This document shows, one piece after another, positions 10,318 to 22,690 of a stretch of DNA of 64,000 bases (positions are counted from its first letter, which is position 1; each line of letters begins with the position of its first letter). Source of the stretch: Notolepis coatsorum (taxonomy: Eukaryota > Chordata > Actinopteri > Aulopiformes > Paralepididae); NCBI GenBank assembly GCA_963971535.1, contig OZ020587.1, positions 160,469,856-160,533,855 of the forward strand, given 5' to 3'. The notes under the pieces were generated by a model, which saw only the letters and a list, made by a program, of their open reading frames with translations, was not told the DNA's origin and ran no database searches. The translations under genes were made by a program, and so were the position numbers.

Positions 10318-13300
10318 GTTTGTTTTATTGTTTGATTGATAGATTGTTTTATTGTTTGATTGATAGATTGTTTTATTGTTTGATTGATAGATTGTTTTGT
10401 TGGTTGTTTGATTGATAGATTGTTTTATTGTTTGATTGATATATTGTTTTATTGTTTTATTGATATATTGTTTTGTTGGTTGTTTGATTGATAGATTTTT
10501 TATTGTTTGATTGATAGATTGTTTTATTGTTTGATTGATAGATTGTTTTGTTGTTTGATTGATAGATTGTTTTGTTGGTTGTTTGATTGATAGATTGTTT
10601 TATTGTTTGATTGATAGATTGTTTTATTGTTTGATTGATAGATTGTTTTATTGTTTGATTGATAGATTGTTTTGTTGGTTGTTTGATTGATAGATTGTTT
10701 TATTGTTTGATTGATAGATTGTTTTATTGTTTGATTGATAGATTGTTTTGTTGGTTGTTTGATTGATAGATTGTTTTATTGTTTTATTGATAGATTGTTT
10801 TATTGTTTGATTGATATATTGTTTGATTGTTTGATTGATAGATTGTTTTGTTGGTTGTTTGATTGATAGATTGTTTTGTTGGTTGTTTGATTGATAGATT
10901 GTTTTATTGTTTGATTGATAGATTGTTTTATTGTTTGATTGATAGATTGTTTTATTGTTTGATTGATAGATTGTTTTGTTGGTTGTTTGATTGATAGATT
11001 GTTTGATTGATAGATTGTTTTATTGTTTGATTGATAGATTGTTTTGTTGGTTGTTTGATTGATAGATTGTTTTATTGTTTGATTGATAGATTGTTTTATT
11101 GTTTGATTGATAGCTTGTTTTATTGTTTGATTGATAGATTGTTTTGTTGGTTGTTTGATTGATAGATTGTTTTATTGTTTGATTGATAGATTGTTTTATT
11201 GTTTGATTGATAGATTGTTTTGTTGGTTGTTTGATTGATAGATTGTTTTATTGTTTGATTGATAGATTGTTTTGTTGGTTGTTTGATTGATATATTGTTT
11301 TGTTGGTTGTTTGATTGATAGATTGTTTTATTGTTTGATTGATAGATTGTTTTATTGTTTGATTGATAGATTGTTGGTTGTTTGATTGATAGATTGTTTT
11401 GTTGGTTGTTTGATTGATATATTGTTTTGTTGGTTGTTTGATTGATAGATTGTTTTATTGTTTGATTGATAGATTGTTTTATTGTTTGATTGATAGATTG
11501 TTGGTTGTTTGATTGATAGATTGTTTTGTTGGTTGTTTGATTGATAGATTGTTTTATTGTTTGATTGATAGATTGTTTTATTGTTTGATTGATAGATTGT
11601 TTTATTGTTTGATTGATAGATTGTTTTGTTAGTTGCTTGATTGATAGATTGTTTGATTGTTTGATTGATAGATTGTTTTATTGTTTGATTGATAGCTTGT
11701 TTTATTGTTTGATTGATATATTGTTTTGTTGGTTGTTTGATTGATAGATTGTTTTATTGTTTGATTGATAGATTGTTTTATTGTTTGATTGATAGATTGT
11801 TTTATTGTTTGATTGATAGATTGTTTTGTTGGTTGTTTGATTGATATATTGTTTTGTTGGTTGTTTGATTGATAGATTGTTTTATTGTTTGATTGATAGA
11901 TTGTTTTATTGTTTGATTGATAGATTGTTGGTTGTTTGATTGATAGATTGTTTTGTTGGTTGTTTGATTGATAGATTGTTTTATTGTTTGATTGATAGAT
12001 TGTTTTATTGTTTGATTGATAGATTGTTTTATTGTTTGATTGATAGATTGTTTTGTTAGTTGCTTGATTGATAGATTGTTTGATTGTTTGATTGATAGAT
12101 TGTTTTATTGTTTGATTGATAGCTTGTTTTATTGTTTGATTGATAGATTGTTTTGTTGGTTGTTTGATTGATAGATTGTTTTATTGTTTGATTGATAGAT
12201 TGTTTTATTGTTTGATTGATAGATTGTTTTATTGTTTGATTGATAGATTGTTTTGTTGGTTGTTTGATTGATTGATATATTGTTTTATTGTTTGATTGAT
12301 AGATTGTTTTATTGTTTGATTGATAGATTGTTTTATTGATAGATTGTTTTATTGTTTGATTGATAGATTCTTTTATTGTTTGATTGATAGATTGTTTTGT
12401 TGGTTGTTTGATTGATAGATTGTTTTATTGTTTGATTGATAGATTGTTTTATTGTTTGATTGATAGATTGTTTTGTTGGTTGTTTGATTGATAGATTGTT
12501 TTATTGTTTGATTGATAGATTGTTTTATTGTTTGATTGATAGATTGTTTTATTGTTTGATTGATAGATTGTTTTGTTGGTTGTTTGATTGATAGATTGTT
12601 TTATTGTTTGATTGATATATTGTTTTATTGTTTGATTGATATATTGTTTGATTGTTTGATTGATAGATTGTTTTGTTGGTTGTTTGATTGATATATTGTT
12701 TTATTGTTTGATTGATAGATTGTTTTATTGTTTGATTGATAGATTGTTTTATTGTTTGATTGATAGATTGTTTTGTTGTTTGTTTGATTGATAGATTGTT
12801 TTATTGTTTGATTGATAGATTGTTTTATTGTTTGATTGATAGATTGTTTTATTGTTTGATTGATAGATTGTTTTGTTGGTTGTTTGATTGATAGATTGTT
12901 TTGTTGGTTGTTTGATTGATAGATTGTTTTATTGTTTGATTGATAGATTGTTTGATTGTTTGATTGATAGCTTGTTTTATTGTTTGATTGATAGATTGTT
13001 TTGTTGGTTGTTTGATTGATAGATTGTTTTATTGTTTGATTGATAGATTGTTTTATTGTTTGATTGATAGATTGTTTTGTTGGTTGTTTGATTGATAGAT
13101 TGTTTTATTGTTTGATTGATAGATTGTTTTGTTGGTTGTTTGATTGATATATTGTTTTGTTGGTTGTTTGATTGATAGATTGTTTTATTGTTTGATTGAT
13201 AGATTGTTTGATTGTTTGATTGATAGATTGTTGGTTGTTTGATTGATAGATTGTTTTGTTGGTTGTTTGATTGATAGATTGTTTTATTGTTTGATTGATA

Positions 13301-13899
13301 GATTGTTTTGTTGGTTGTTTGATTGATATATTGTTTTGTTGGTTGGTTGTTTGATTGATAGATTGTTTTATTGTTTGATTGATAGATTGTTTTATTGTTT
13401 GATTGATAGATTGTTGGTTGTTTGATTGATAGATTGTTTTATTGTTTGATTGATAGATTGTTTTGTTGGTTGCTTGATTGATAGATTGTTTTATTGTTTG
13501 ATTGATAGATTGTTTTGTTGGTTGCTTGATTGATAGATTGTTTTATTGTTTGATTGATAGATTGTTTTATTGTTTTATTGATAGCTTGTTTATTGTTTGA
13601 TTGATAGATTGTTTTATTGTTTGATTGATAGATTGTTTTATTGTTTGATTGATAGATTGTTTTATTGTTTGATTGATATATTGTTTTATTGTTTGATTGA
13701 TAGATTGTTTTGTTGGTTGTTTGATTGATAGATTGTTTTATTGTTTGATTGATAGATTGTTTTATTGTTTGATTGATAGATTGTTTTATTGTTTGATTGA
13801 TAGATTGTTTTGTTGGTTGTTTGATTTATAGATTGTTTTATTGTTTGATTGATAGATTGTTTTATTGTTTGATTGATAGATTGTTTGATTGTTTGATTG
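10318..13899. repeat. 3.6-kb satellite with two unit types (24 and 28 bp)
   Basis: Unit type A contains TTTTATTGTTTGATTGAT followed by AGATTG (24 bp). Type B replaces the middle with TTTTGTTGGTTGTTTG (28 bp). They alternate in patterns such as B-A-A-A-B or B-A-A-B. Rare variants (GTTAGTTGC, GATAGCTTG, ATTGTTGG) recur about 427 bp apart (11628 and 12055), so a higher-order repeat exists. It is preceded by a short (GGAT)n run. Confidence 0.97.
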
Positions 13900-14399
13900 A
13901 CATTCCGACTGACTGACTGACAAACTTGAAATGCAGTAATACTATTATATCGATCAGGTGGGAATATATTGTATTGATCAGGTTAGTAGATATTGTACCG
14001 ATCAGGTATTATAGATCATGTGCATGCAATAAACAAAACAAAAAAACATTTTGACTGTTTCTCATTCATGTACTGTGCATAATCTGCTCCCGTGTTGTAG
14101 ACACTGTGTTGCTCTGTACCTACCTGTAATTTATTCGTCCATACATGATAAACACATTCATAAAGTAATAATAGCTTGTATTGATAATATATCAATTAGT
14201 TTCACTTGGAAATACTACTACCTTATCAACCACCATGCCTGGCGCTAACAAACAAGTAAGTTATAACTACTGGTGTAGGTCCAGAAAACATTATTATAAA
14301 ATACAGAATACTTTACAATGCAGAAAACTTTAAACTTTGATGAAATTAACATTTTTATTTCAAAATATGTTCAATAAACTGGGTGACAAGTCATCAGTA
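13900..14399. other. Spacer with GATCAGGT repeats; no gene seen
   Basis: A short GACT run (13906-13920) and three imperfect ATTGTA-GATCAGGT repeats at 13945-14010. If the gene at 14860-16571 continued leftwards, this would be intron or 3' flank, but no exon is recognisable. Confidence 0.4.
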
Positions 14400-14845
14400 C
14401 CAACCATTGTTGCTGTGCATTAGACACATATGCTGGTAACATTCACAGTATAAAATTATGGTAATTTACCAAGACAATACCTTATAAAAAGTGAACCCTG
14501 GCTGATGATAACCAACCATTGTTTCAGTGCATTTAGAAGTTTGCTGGTAACATTCACAGTATAGGATTATGGTAATTTACCAAGACAATACCTTATAAAA
14601 AGTGAACACTGGAGGATAACCAACCATTGTTTCAGTGCATTTAGAAGTTTGCTGGTAACATTCACAGTATAGGATTATGGTAATTTGCCAAGACAATACC
14701 TTATAAAAAGTGAACACTGGCTGATGATAACCAACCATTGTTTCAGTGCATTTAGAAGTTTGCTGGTAACATTCACAGTATAGGATTATGGTAATTTACC
14801 AAGACAATACCTTATAAAAGGTGAACACTGGCTGATGATAACAAA
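14400..14845. repeat. Tandem array, four units of 108-111 bp
   Basis: Units start ACCAACCATTGTT at 14400, 14511, 14619 and 14730, each ending CCTTATAAAA then GTGAAC. The array sits immediately after (in gene direction) the splice donor of exon 4 of the minus-strand gene. Confidence 0.95.
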
Positions 14846-14859
14846 CCATGTACAATTAC

Positions 14860-16571
<1,712 letters not shown>

Positions 16572-16699
16572 ACTAATCTAAATGGAACTACTAACTGATC
16601 AAACTACTATTACTACTACTACAATATACTAACTAAACTGCACACTAATCGCTCACAAAAGTACTACTAGTTAGCACGACTAAGTACTTCTAAAGCACA

Positions 16700-17158
16700 G
16701 CTGAAACCTTACAATTATTCTGATACTACCACTATACTGTATAAAACTATAAATATAGACTATAGGCTGATCACAATACAAATATCTCTCTCTCAATCTC
16801 TCTCTCTCTATCGCTCTATCTATCTCTCTCTCTCTCTCTCCCCTACAAAACCTTGTCGATTCTGGGATGCCGCAAACTTTTATACCTGTGGTCAGGTATG
16901 CTGGCCAATCAAATGCCAGCTTCATTGTGGGGTGCAATATTCATTCTCTTGTGATACAGTGTTAGAAAATAGGGGGACACTGCCACCTAGTGTAATTTGA
17001 GAGGAACTGCAGTTTCCGGTCCAAACTCGCTGCCAAAAGCTCTGCGGTGAAGTTCAGACTGGGAAAATCGAAAAAAGATGTAAACAGATCAAAGACGAGT
17101 TACGCCGTCTTCGGCAGAATGAGTTTTTTTTGAGCGTTTTCTGCGATTAAAGTGTTAA
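16700..17158 (-). promoter_or_regulatory. 5' end and leader of TTAA-transposon copy 1
   Basis: Terminal TTAACACTTTAATCGC, then a block conserved with 60701-61160 (GATCTGTTTACATCTTTTTT, CACTAGGTGGCAGTGTCCCC, CATTTGATTGGCCAGCATAC), then the TATA box and a (GA)n-rich leader. This conservation defines the end of the element. Confidence 0.75.
16877..16884 (-). promoter_or_regulatory. TATA box of TTAA-transposon copy 1
   Basis: TATAAAAG on the minus strand, about 300 bases before the start codon. The plus-strand copy has TATAAAA at 60997-61003 at a similar distance, and both have a CT/GA-repeat leader just downstream. Confidence 0.6.
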
Positions 17159-17489
17159 GCAATCGAAAAAAAACTGTATTGTGTGTTTCATTATATATAT
17201 ATATGTTTCAGTCTTCTCATAAAAAAAAGATTCGATTTTTGGGTCTTTTCCTGCCTTTGGTCGGCTTTGCATTCACATCTCAAATGAACCGCAGCAGGGT
17301 TCACTTGCAAGAGTGAATGAGCTTTCACACCACCCCAAACCAACCGGACTATCCGAGGAAATGAACCAGGGTTCGATTAAAGCTTATTATAGTTTATCAC
17401 AGTATCATGAGCATGTCTTTGTCAGTGGACACTGGACATGGGTATAGATGGCTCCAGGTGCTGCTGCGTTAAAGTGCACATCTTCAATA

Positions 17490-17927
17490 CCTATCTGTAC
17501 TATTTAAAAGCACAGTGCAGGACACACTCAAAGGTTATCGCACCTCAGAGATGACAGTGGACATGTATGACAGGACAAAGGCCATATGTAATGGCCTTGG
17601 GATTGAGGAACATACTACCAGCCAAAGGAGGAAGCAGAAAAGGATGGACGAGTATGTAGTTGAGTCATCTTGTGGCACAAGCTCAGACCTCAGCTCAGGA
17701 GATCAGCTGAGACAGAGACTGTTCTATCTAGTCGTCGACAGAATGCTGCAAGAGCTTGAGAGCAGGTTCTCATGAGTTGGATAACAACTTATGAGAGGCA
17801 TACAGGCATGTTATCCAGCCTCAGACCAGTTTCTCTGAGTGAAATTGCTGCAACCCCTCGCCACACATTACAATATCCAACTATTGCCAGAGGAGATCAC
17901 AGTTGCAAAGTGTTTCCTGGTCAGGAC
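17490..17927 (+). pseudogene. hAT/ZMYM-like transposase fragment, upstream part
   Basis: The frame 17515-17775 reads VDMYDRTKAICNGLGIEEH, QRRKQKRMDEYVV and DRMLQELESRFS. I recognise this from fish ZMYM1-like, hAT-type proteins (a run-up to the RNase-H-like core). Similarity continues past the stop codon in other frames, to EITVAKCFLVRT just before 17928. A 1.25-kb element (17928-19175) then interrupts it, and the frame resumes as QAEMQSLLSEVSF at about 19185-19225. The copy is therefore old, disrupted and non-functional. Confidence 0.65.
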
Positions 17928-18085
17928 GCGTGAATATTAAAGGCAACCAACTTGTGTTCAGCTTTTCTCTGATTGGCCACGACACCACGCCGCTAGCCCG
18001 CCCCCTTTTGCCACGAGCACAAGCGGCAGGAACCTTCAAGTTCCCTGGTGCAAAATAAATCTGGTAGTTGGTTTATGACATTAAT

Positions 18086-18222
18086 TAATAATAAACACTG
18101 TTAGGACTCTTAATAATAAACACTGTTAGGACTATCTGACTCTTACTAATAAACACTGTTAGGACTATAAACACTGTGCGGACTATCTGACTCTTAATAA
18201 TAAACACTGTTAGGACTATCGA
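18086..18222. repeat. TAATAAACACTGTTAGGACT tandem
   Basis: Four to five imperfect units sharing TAAACACTGTTAGGAC, some with CTATCTGACTCT spacers. They lie inside the 9-bp-duplication element. Confidence 0.85.
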
Positions 18223-18488
18223 TTCACGCGTCACTACTGTAACTAGAAACTCTGCTGGGTGTCACTGTACATCAGTGTGGAACTGTACGCTGTAACGTTA
18301 TATGTTATTTCGCCCGCGGAGGCTGCTGAAGCTGAGGCTGCTGAAGCGGAGGCTGCTGGTTTGTCCCCGGCTTCCGTGCGCCGCCGCTGGCTTTACGCAG
18401 CAGCGGCCGTGCTCCGTTGTAGAAGCCCTTCAATGACAGCGCTCTCATATTTTGCGAATGCATAAACTATATCTTAAATTATGGCTAT

Positions 18489-18873
18489 GTGTCTAATATG
18501 GCTGTCGCTTATCAATGACTTCGCGACAGCCATATTAGACACTCACTGTACATCAGTGTGGAACTGTACGCTGTAACGTTATATGTTATTTCGCCCGTGG
18601 AGGCTGCTGAAGCGCCAGCGGGGCGACGCAGTGGTTTGTCCCCGGCTTCCGTGCGCCGCCACCGGCTTGACGCAGCAGCGGCCGTGCTCCGTTGTAGAAG
18701 CCCTTCAATGACAGCGCTCTCATATTTTGCGAATGCATAAACTATATCTTAAATTATGGCTATGTGTCTAATATGGCTGTCGCTTATCAATGACTTCGCG
18801 ACAGCCATATTAGACACATAGCCATAATTTAAGATATAGTTTATGCATTCGCAAATATGAGAGCTCTGTCATT
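18489..18873. repeat. Duplicated hairpins, one with 76-bp arms
   Basis: The second hairpin has arms at 18707-18783 and 18798-18873, almost perfectly complementary, with a 14-base loop (TTATCAATGACTTC). The first (18489-18542) has the same loop, but its right arm stops after 20 bases, where the upstream block begins again. The whole block from about 18262 was thus tandemly duplicated, with the break inside the hairpin. Confidence 0.92.
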
Positions 18874-19184
18874 GAAGTGGGTGGTGGCAGCGTTATAGAT
18901 AGGAGGTGTACTGTATGTCAAATGTCGGTCATGTGGTGGAAGAGTTTAGCACAGTCACACAACAGAACACCAGTGTTTCTAGTAGATATGTTTATTAATA
19001 TAAATAAACACCTCTGTCTGAACTGGTTCGACCACCAAATGATCCCAGCTCACTCTCTGCCGCATCTGCCGCGTCTCTCAGCGGATAAGGGCGTGTGCTA
19101 GGGCGGTCACGTGGGCAATCAGAGAAACGCTGAACGAAAAGCTGAACACAAGTTGGTTGCCTTTAATATTCACGCGGTCAGGAC

Positions 19185-19232
19185 AGGCAGAGATGCAGTC
19201 CCTACTATCCGAAGTGTCTTTTCCCTCCTGGA
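19185..19232 (+). pseudogene. hAT/ZMYM-like fragment, continuation
   Basis: Reads QAEMQSLLSEVSFPSW, in line with the piece ending at 17927. It then runs directly into an (AAT)n repeat. Confidence 0.5.
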
Positions 19233-19234
19233 TG

Positions 19235-19322
<88 letters not shown>

Positions 19323-19371
19323 GAAGAAGAATAATAAGAATAATAAGAATAATAAGAATAATAATAATGCA
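19231..19371. repeat. (AAT)n microsatellite
   Basis: About 30 perfect ATA/AAT triplets followed by mixed AAG/AAT triplets. The long poly-Asn, poly-Ile and poly-Tyr frames here are artefacts. Confidence 0.98.
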
Positions 19372-19937
19372 TTTGATTTATAAGGCGCCTTTCACGACAC
19401 AAAAAAAAGTCCACAAATCGGTGAATGAAAAAATTATAGGATCAAATGAAAACTACTTACTAAAAATGGATGTTTAAAAGTACTAAAAACCAACAAAAAA
19501 TATCAAACACTAACAAACATTCAGCACAGACAATGGGGATGCTGACATCTTAAAAAAAAAGTAAAAAGTAAACAAAATAAAAATTATTTTAAATCTTTTA
19601 TTTTTTATTTTTTTATTTTTTAAAGCTCCGGGGCTAGGAGAAAAACATCCAGGGATAAAGCCCCGGAAGCCCAGGGCTAACGACGCCACTGGTGCATAGG
19701 CGGCGGGTCGGCTGGACATTAGGGTAGGCTATAGATGGTATGGGAGTCGCGCGGAGCGTGCAAAATGTTTCCTTTTTCTTTTTTGCTTGCACGCAAACGG
19801 TGCACACAAACGGTGCTGTCCAGGTTCTGATTTCATACAATACACACACCCACTAGGCTACTACAGCGAGCCCCATTCATTTCATATAGTGCAAATTAAT
19901 TGTTCAAATGAAGGCATCCAATATGATTAACCATTGT
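19372..19937. other. Unassigned spacer
   Basis: Begins GCATTTGATTTATAAGGCGC, a motif I associate with common fish repeats. It includes GGGGCTAGGAG and the near-inverse AAAGCCCCGGAAGCCC (about 19630-19680). No gene is supported. Confidence 0.35.
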
Positions 19938-21294
19938 TGTTACGAAGGATCAGATTAAACCGAGTATATATATTTATTTATTGATATATATTGAATAGTA
20001 TTTGTATATCGTTTGATATCCCTTGTATATTCCTTGTACATATACACGGAATATCCCTTTAGCCTACTATAGCCCATAATATCTCATTCTCCTATTGGAC
20101 AACGGACCAGGCGCCAGGGGACCAGCCCCCGGAGCCAAGTTCAAAGTTACCGACAAGACATGTCTGTACTAGCCCCGGCCCTGCCCAGGGATACGGCGAC
20201 AGAAATGAGAGTGGCACTATTTGTTCACCGTGCATATAAATATAGCGCAGGTGGATACAGAAGTTAGTTAACCTAGTTTGTTACCCACTAAGTGAAGCCT
20301 CACCCACGATACGACGTGCGGTGAAGTATGGCCTGTTTGGCCCCAGAATAGCATTGAGACCGCGTGCGAATTAATAACTGAATTGTCAGAGTTTGGCACT
20401 GTACCGTCGAGTGCGACGTATTTCTATTAAGTTAATAGTAGTCTATTGTGTATGGTGCATCGTGCGGTTAGAGTTCTAAAGTGACCAGCATCTCCAACGC
20501 TTCCTCGTGTTAGCTAGATTCTTATCCAGGCTGGGCCGACCACATGGCGCTTTCATCCGAGGAGATCTAGGCGAGGACCGAATGGACATGTACACTAGAT
20601 TACCTACCCGACGACTGCTTAGCCCTGTGCGGCTGGAATATATATTTGCTTTGGTACTGTGATTTGTGGAGCGGATAATCGCCGACGCCTGTGAGTGTTG
20701 GATTTACCCCCGAGAGGAGTCAAGGTCGAGTCGGCGCTCAGAGAGCCTAAGGTCGCCTAGCTTTCTTCACTGTGGAGCTACAGCCTACAAGAGAACCAAG
20801 CTGTATTCGTCTGCGGATCAAGAGTCTATCGCACTGTCTTCTGTACTCGAAGTCTCCCTAGATATCGTTGACCAGACGTTCTACTACCGACAGCTCTCCT
20901 ACCCCCCCTGCCGGCTTACAACCGGGAGGACCCCTTCCAGTATATCCCGCTATATCATTAAGTGTACCATAGATATAATTCCCTAAGAGCCAGGTTGTAT
21001 ACTTGCCTCCTGCGTAACCAGAGAATGGACATTCAGTGTTGATTTGCCTACGAATACTCATTTGCCTTACAAGTGCAATCAAATGTAATATAAGTATCAT
21101 ATGTACCTTTTGCTCCATTAAATACTTGATTAATACCTTTGACTGGAACCGATTTCATTGTGGGAAGTGTTCATCATATTCATATATTGTGTACTGTATG
21201 GCCAGTAGTTAAAGTACATAAAGCGGTAGTGGTTTAATGATACCATACTTCAATACAGTCAGGGAATTGTACCCCTCAGTTACAATTGTCTTAC
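19938..21294 (+). mobile_element. Solo LTR, BEL/Pao family
   Basis: A 1,357-bp LTR running TGTTACGAAGG to CCCCTCAGTTACA, clearly related to the BEL LTRs at 38114-39518 (opposite strand) and 52251-53581. It is flanked by ATTGT on both sides (19933-19937 and 21295-21299), a 5-bp target duplication. No internal sequence remains, so it looks like the product of LTR-LTR recombination. It is visibly more diverged from the 38-47 kb element than that element's two LTRs are from each other, so it is older. Fossil. Confidence 0.9.
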
Positions 21295-21319
21295 CTTAAT
21301 GCAACAAAATAAAAATGCG

Positions 21320-21550
21320 AGGTTTCGCGCATCAATGATCTTTTCTGCTTTTAGTTTGTCTGTGAGATCACTTTCAATGTGAAGCGGACTCAGAGTTGAC
21401 TGTCTCTCCTGGCGCATATTGTTGTTCTTCTTAGCCAGTTTCGGATGCGCTTTTTCATTGCTGAGAAAGACCGTTCACAAGTTGCGGTGCCGACGGCAAT
21501 GAAGGAAACGTTTTCCATAATTTGGATCTCATCATGCTTTGAAAACAATG
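21320..21550 (-). pseudogene. hAT transposase C-terminal (dimerisation) fragment
   Basis: The minus strand reads TATCERSFSAMKKRI and then, in another frame, RQERQSTLSPLHIESDL. The core CERSFSA is the hallmark of the hAT C-terminal dimerisation domain. There is a frameshift between the two parts, so it is a pseudogene piece. It lies beyond the solo LTR from the ZMYM-like fragment and on the opposite strand. Confidence 0.75.
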
Positions 21551-21737
21551 TACATAGTAGCTCTAAAAAGTTACCATGATTTGATTAACTCTGACTCAGT
21601 CTCATCATGCCCTTGTAGAGCAAGCCCTTGGCCTCAGGTGATCCGGTGTTACGCCCAGGCGGCATGTAACTTGAAATGGAGTTACACAGATCAGCTCTCA
21701 CGGAGAGGGCTGATTTGCTAAATGTAGGCTACTGTCC

Positions 21738-22690
21738 TTAACACATTGACCGCCAATCACGTTGTACGACGGGTTTGCTGGTCATGCGAATTCTGCCAAA
21801 CCACGGCGTACGACGTTATTGAGATCATATTAAATTTTTTCGCCATGGTATTCATAATTCTGCCACCCAGCCTCTGCTGAGACAGTGGGACTCTGCACAA
21901 CCGTGCAACGCTTCAATACCGCCGCCTGGTGGATGATCGGGCGAGTTACAACCGGAAATGGATCTCTGGTGATCTTGGTGCATCTGGGAAATCCGTCCGG
22001 CAGTCACATATTGTTGCGGGACTCTAGACACACATCCGTGTATATGGATCGCTGCCATAACTCAATAATCTATATGATTTGGGCGTTTATTGCGCCATAC
22101 AAACCGGAAATGGATCTAGTCGATCGACGTCAAATAAGTGGGATCTTTTTCCTCCAGTCTCATCGGCGAACGGTAAGAGGACAGTAACGTTACTTTCAGC
22201 TTGATTGTTTATTCTTTTCAATGCAAACCGCTCTGATCAATATATTACCCATACTACATAAAGCATTTACTGACGATCACAGAATTATAAACGACCCCCC
22301 CCCCTTTCATCCGCGCATGATGAGTCATAACATTTAGGATCGTATTCAGTTGGATTTTTTAATATAGCTTGTATCGCGAATAAACTGCAATCGATAATCT
22401 ATATTATGCGTTTAGGCCTATAACTAGCGTTCTAGGAATTACTGTAGAAAACGATAAAAACATACTTATATTCTAGACGGTATTTTCGTATGAATCTATG
22501 AATGAAAAAGTATAACGTTCCGACATCCTGAACGATAGATAATCGATGTTGAATGGGCCATAGTAATGTCAATTTAGCAATACAATTTAAAAAGTTATAG
22601 CCCTGCAAAGAAGGTGAACATCTCCATAGGCTTAGACTGGTGGCAGTGATCATACATTGATGGATAGAAGCGTGGCAGTCAATATGTTAA
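21738..22690. mobile_element. TTAA MITE (piggyBac-like), copy 1
   Basis: Ends TTAACACATTGACCGCC and, reversed, TTAACATATTGACTGCC, with the TTAA target at 21738 and 22687. The interior shares a long block with the MITE at 48544-49502 (for example AAAAAGTTATAGCCCTGCAA and AACATACTTATA), which confirms a family. It has no coding capacity. Its right end abuts an L2-like LINE coding piece. Confidence 0.85.

Larger units (their letters stand above)
17928..19175. mobile_element. Non-autonomous DNA transposon with 9-bp target duplication
   Basis: The terminal inverted repeats start GCGTGAATATTAAAGGCAAC and extend about 39 bp perfectly, then continue after a 10-bp gap (TCTCTGATTG). Both sides carry GGTCAGGAC (17919-17927 and 19176-19184), a 9-bp duplication. 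A 9-bp duplication suits Mutator-like or Rehavkus/Merlin-type elements; the superfamily is not settled. No transposase was found. Inside are a 28-bp-type tandem (18086-18222), a duplicated GC-rich block (18255-18470 and 18545-18780) and a long hairpin. It inserted into a hAT-like gene, so it is younger than that gene. Confidence 0.85.

Noticed and set aside
10318-13899. CRISPR-like array
   Set aside because: Units are adjacent with no unique spacers, and the genome is animal. It is a satellite.
16680-16937. 85-codon frame with an Arg-Glu repeat
   Set aside because: Comes from the CT/GA-rich leader of the TTAA transposon.
19111-19477. Poly-Asn, poly-Ile and poly-Tyr frames
   Set aside because: Pure products of the (AAT)n microsatellite.
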